Below, piece by piece: positions 4,715 to 5,886 of a stretch of 5,886 bases of DNA; position 1 is the stretch's first letter; each line of letters opens with the position of its first letter. The stretch lies in assembly GCA_001464165.1 (NCBI GenBank), contig LNEX01000541.1:1-5886 (forward strand). Direction: 5' to 3'. Below the pieces are notes generated by a model that saw only the letters and a list, made by a program, of their open reading frames with translations, made no database searches and was not told where the DNA came from. Source of the DNA: a bacterium Ga0077546. Lineage in GTDB: Bacteria; Cyanobacteriota; Vampirovibrionia; Obscuribacterales; Obscuribacteraceae. A program made the position numbers and the translations under genes.

Positions 4715-5886
4715 TTACTTGGCGCCTTTACGCCTGTACCAATCGGGGTCACCACCTCCAAGTGGCACGGTTAATGGCCCAAAGTTATTGCTTGAGGTAA
4801 ACGACTGACCAGCGTGTAACATCCACTTGAAGCTCTCTTCGAGTGACTTTGGCCGAGCCGCATAGCCGTTGGTCAATTCATAGATTGCCCAATCGCCAGC
4901 TCTATGCATTTCAATGAGCTTAAGCTCTGGTCGAGCGGCAAAATCTTTCATATGCTTGTCATCGCCAATTATTAGCTGCTTGCGTCCTGACTTTGTCGGG
5001 CCATAAGAAAGGCCATCATCAGGAAGTGGATCTGTGGCGACAATAAACTGATCAATGTGAGACATAGTATCAACTGGTCTCTTTAGATAGGTCATCAGCG
5101 ATGGCTTAAAGGCCCCGTAGAGCGCAATTTCTTCGCGACAATCAGGAATATTGGAGGCCACAGCTTTCATATTGTCTTGTTTCTGTGCAGCAAAATATTG
5201 AAATGCCGCCGGTGTTACATATGAAGTTAAAACGCAGATGGTTAGAGCGGCAACCAATAAGTTCGCACTATAGCGCTTAGCCAAAAGTTCGCGAATTTGA
5301 GCAGCAGCGCCAAGCAATGTCACAGCACCAGCTAAAGCCAAACTAAGCTTCTGCCCCGTGCCTCCTGTCATAAGAAAAGCTATCAATGGCAAAGCCAGAG
5401 CGGCACCAAGGGTCAAGAAGCAAACCAACCACGAGACTATGATCAGCCATAATCTATCCCATTTGGCCTGATCATCAAAGGCAAACTTGTCGCTAGCTCT
5501 AGCTGCAAGATCTGCTTCAGAAGCAGCCTTGGCCAACTCTTTGGCTTTCTTCTTGGTGATCTTCTTAGTGGGCTCTTGATCGCCATTAAGAGGTTGCAAC
5601 GGAGCTGTTTTAAGAGCATCTTGAACGTTTTGCGACTGGGCAGAAGTATCGGCAAGGCGGGTCATGGCCACTGCAATCAGCACAGACAGCGGTGCCACTA
5701 GAGGCATCGCATAGGTGTCTAACTGCGTCTTAGAGAGACTGAAAAACAAGAGAACAGCAAAACTCCACGAAGCAAGGTAAAAGACGGCCCGATTCTGCAA
5801 CAAGTCAGAATCTAAATACTCCCCCTTGAGAGCTTCAAAATCGGCTTGAGCAGGGTCTTTCGGCTTCATATCTTGAGCATATGGTC
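4715..5886 (-). CDS. ArnT/PMT-like glycosyltransferase, C-terminal part (5' end outside window)
   Basis: A polytopic membrane protein whose frame is open across the right edge. A Met at 5869 is in frame, but the codons before it (P-Y-A-Q-D) continue the same character, so it is probably internal. Numbered from that Met: TM about 28-46, then SKTQLDTYAMP, the hallmark of GT-C lipid-linked sugar transferases (usually S-K-x-K-L-P-T-Y), then TM 54-72. A long charged insert follows (about 73-140, Lys-rich at 102-114), then TM 141-167, 173-190 and 201-227. A soluble C-terminal domain contains YGAFKPSLMTYLKRPV (251-266) and ends in the HRAGDWAIYEL strand, as in ArnT relatives, plus about 50 extra residues. 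Family members move a sugar from a polyprenyl phosphate carrier onto a lipid or protein outside the membrane. The catalytic N-terminal half is not in view, so the sugar and acceptor are unknown. Confidence 0.8.
   Translation of the reverse strand, partial: PYAQDMKPKDPAQADFEALKGEYLDSDLLQNRAVFYLASWSFAVLLFFSLSKTQLDTYAMPLVAPLSVLIAVAMTRLADTSAQSQNVQDALKTAPLQPLNGDQEPTKKITKKKAKELAKAASEADLAARASDKFAFDDQAKWDRLWLIIVSWLVCFLTLGAALALPLIAFLMTGGTGQKLSLALAGAVTLLGAAAQIRELLAKRYSANLLVAALTICVLTSYVTPAAFQYFAAQKQDNMKAVASNIPDCREEIALYGAFKPSLMTYLKRPVDTMSHIDQFIVATDPLPDDGLSYGPTKSGRKQLIIGDDKHMKDFAARPELKLIEMHRAGDWAIYELTNGYAARPKSLEESFKWMLHAGQSFTSSNNFGPLTVPLGGGDPDWYRRKGAK

Noticed and set aside
5443..5655. Minus-strand frame rich in Arg, Lys and Leu within the transferase gene
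   Set aside because: It is a frame-shifted reading of the Lys-rich insert of the transferase.

Overview
The window carries parts or all of six protein-coding genes in a loosely packed bacterial layout with moderate GC, Shine-Dalgarno-type ribosome sites on some genes and at least two probable TTG starts. Nothing in it is phage-, transposon- or CRISPR-like. Double CxxC/CxC zinc-ribbon proteins, an ArnT-like sugar transferase with a charged insert and the general codon use recall large-genome environmental bacteria such as Obscuribacterales (non-photosynthetic cyanobacterial relatives). That placement is an impression from memory, not a result.

Left part (1-2176): a divergent pair. On the minus strand, open at the left edge, is a protein that begins with two tandem zinc ribbons. 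It has no ATG and probably starts at a TTG at 390. On the plus strand is a MocR/GabR-type regulator (605-2176) with a GntR winged helix fused to an aminotransferase-fold domain. The aminotransferase domain has lost the Schiff-base lysine (Gln instead) and the Asp and Tyr that hold the PLP ring, so it probably no longer binds PLP covalently. The roughly 215-base region between the two starts holds a near-perfect 17-bp tandem repeat, a second direct-repeat pair spaced 24 bp, a consensus -10 box facing left, and a G8-T-G6 tract in the leader of the zinc-ribbon gene.

Middle part (2177-4032): a 299-base gap with a pair of small AT-rich palindromes, then a small chagasin-like (I42-fold) protein and a membrane-anchored clan GH-A (GH5-like) glycoside hydrolase. 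These two are 45 bases apart and likely form one operon. It ends in a 15-bp perfect hairpin terminator.

Right part (4180-5886): a PaaI-type hotdog acyl-CoA thioesterase on the plus strand, preceded by a plausible promoter and probably starting at TTG 4249. It converges, with only 10 bases between stop codons, on the C-terminal part of an ArnT/PMT-like polytopic glycosyltransferase that runs off the right edge. The thioesterase and transferase show no obvious functional link to each other or to the hydrolase.

The most notable item is the cofactor-site-degenerate MocR regulator and its repeat-rich divergent control region facing a zinc-ribbon gene.
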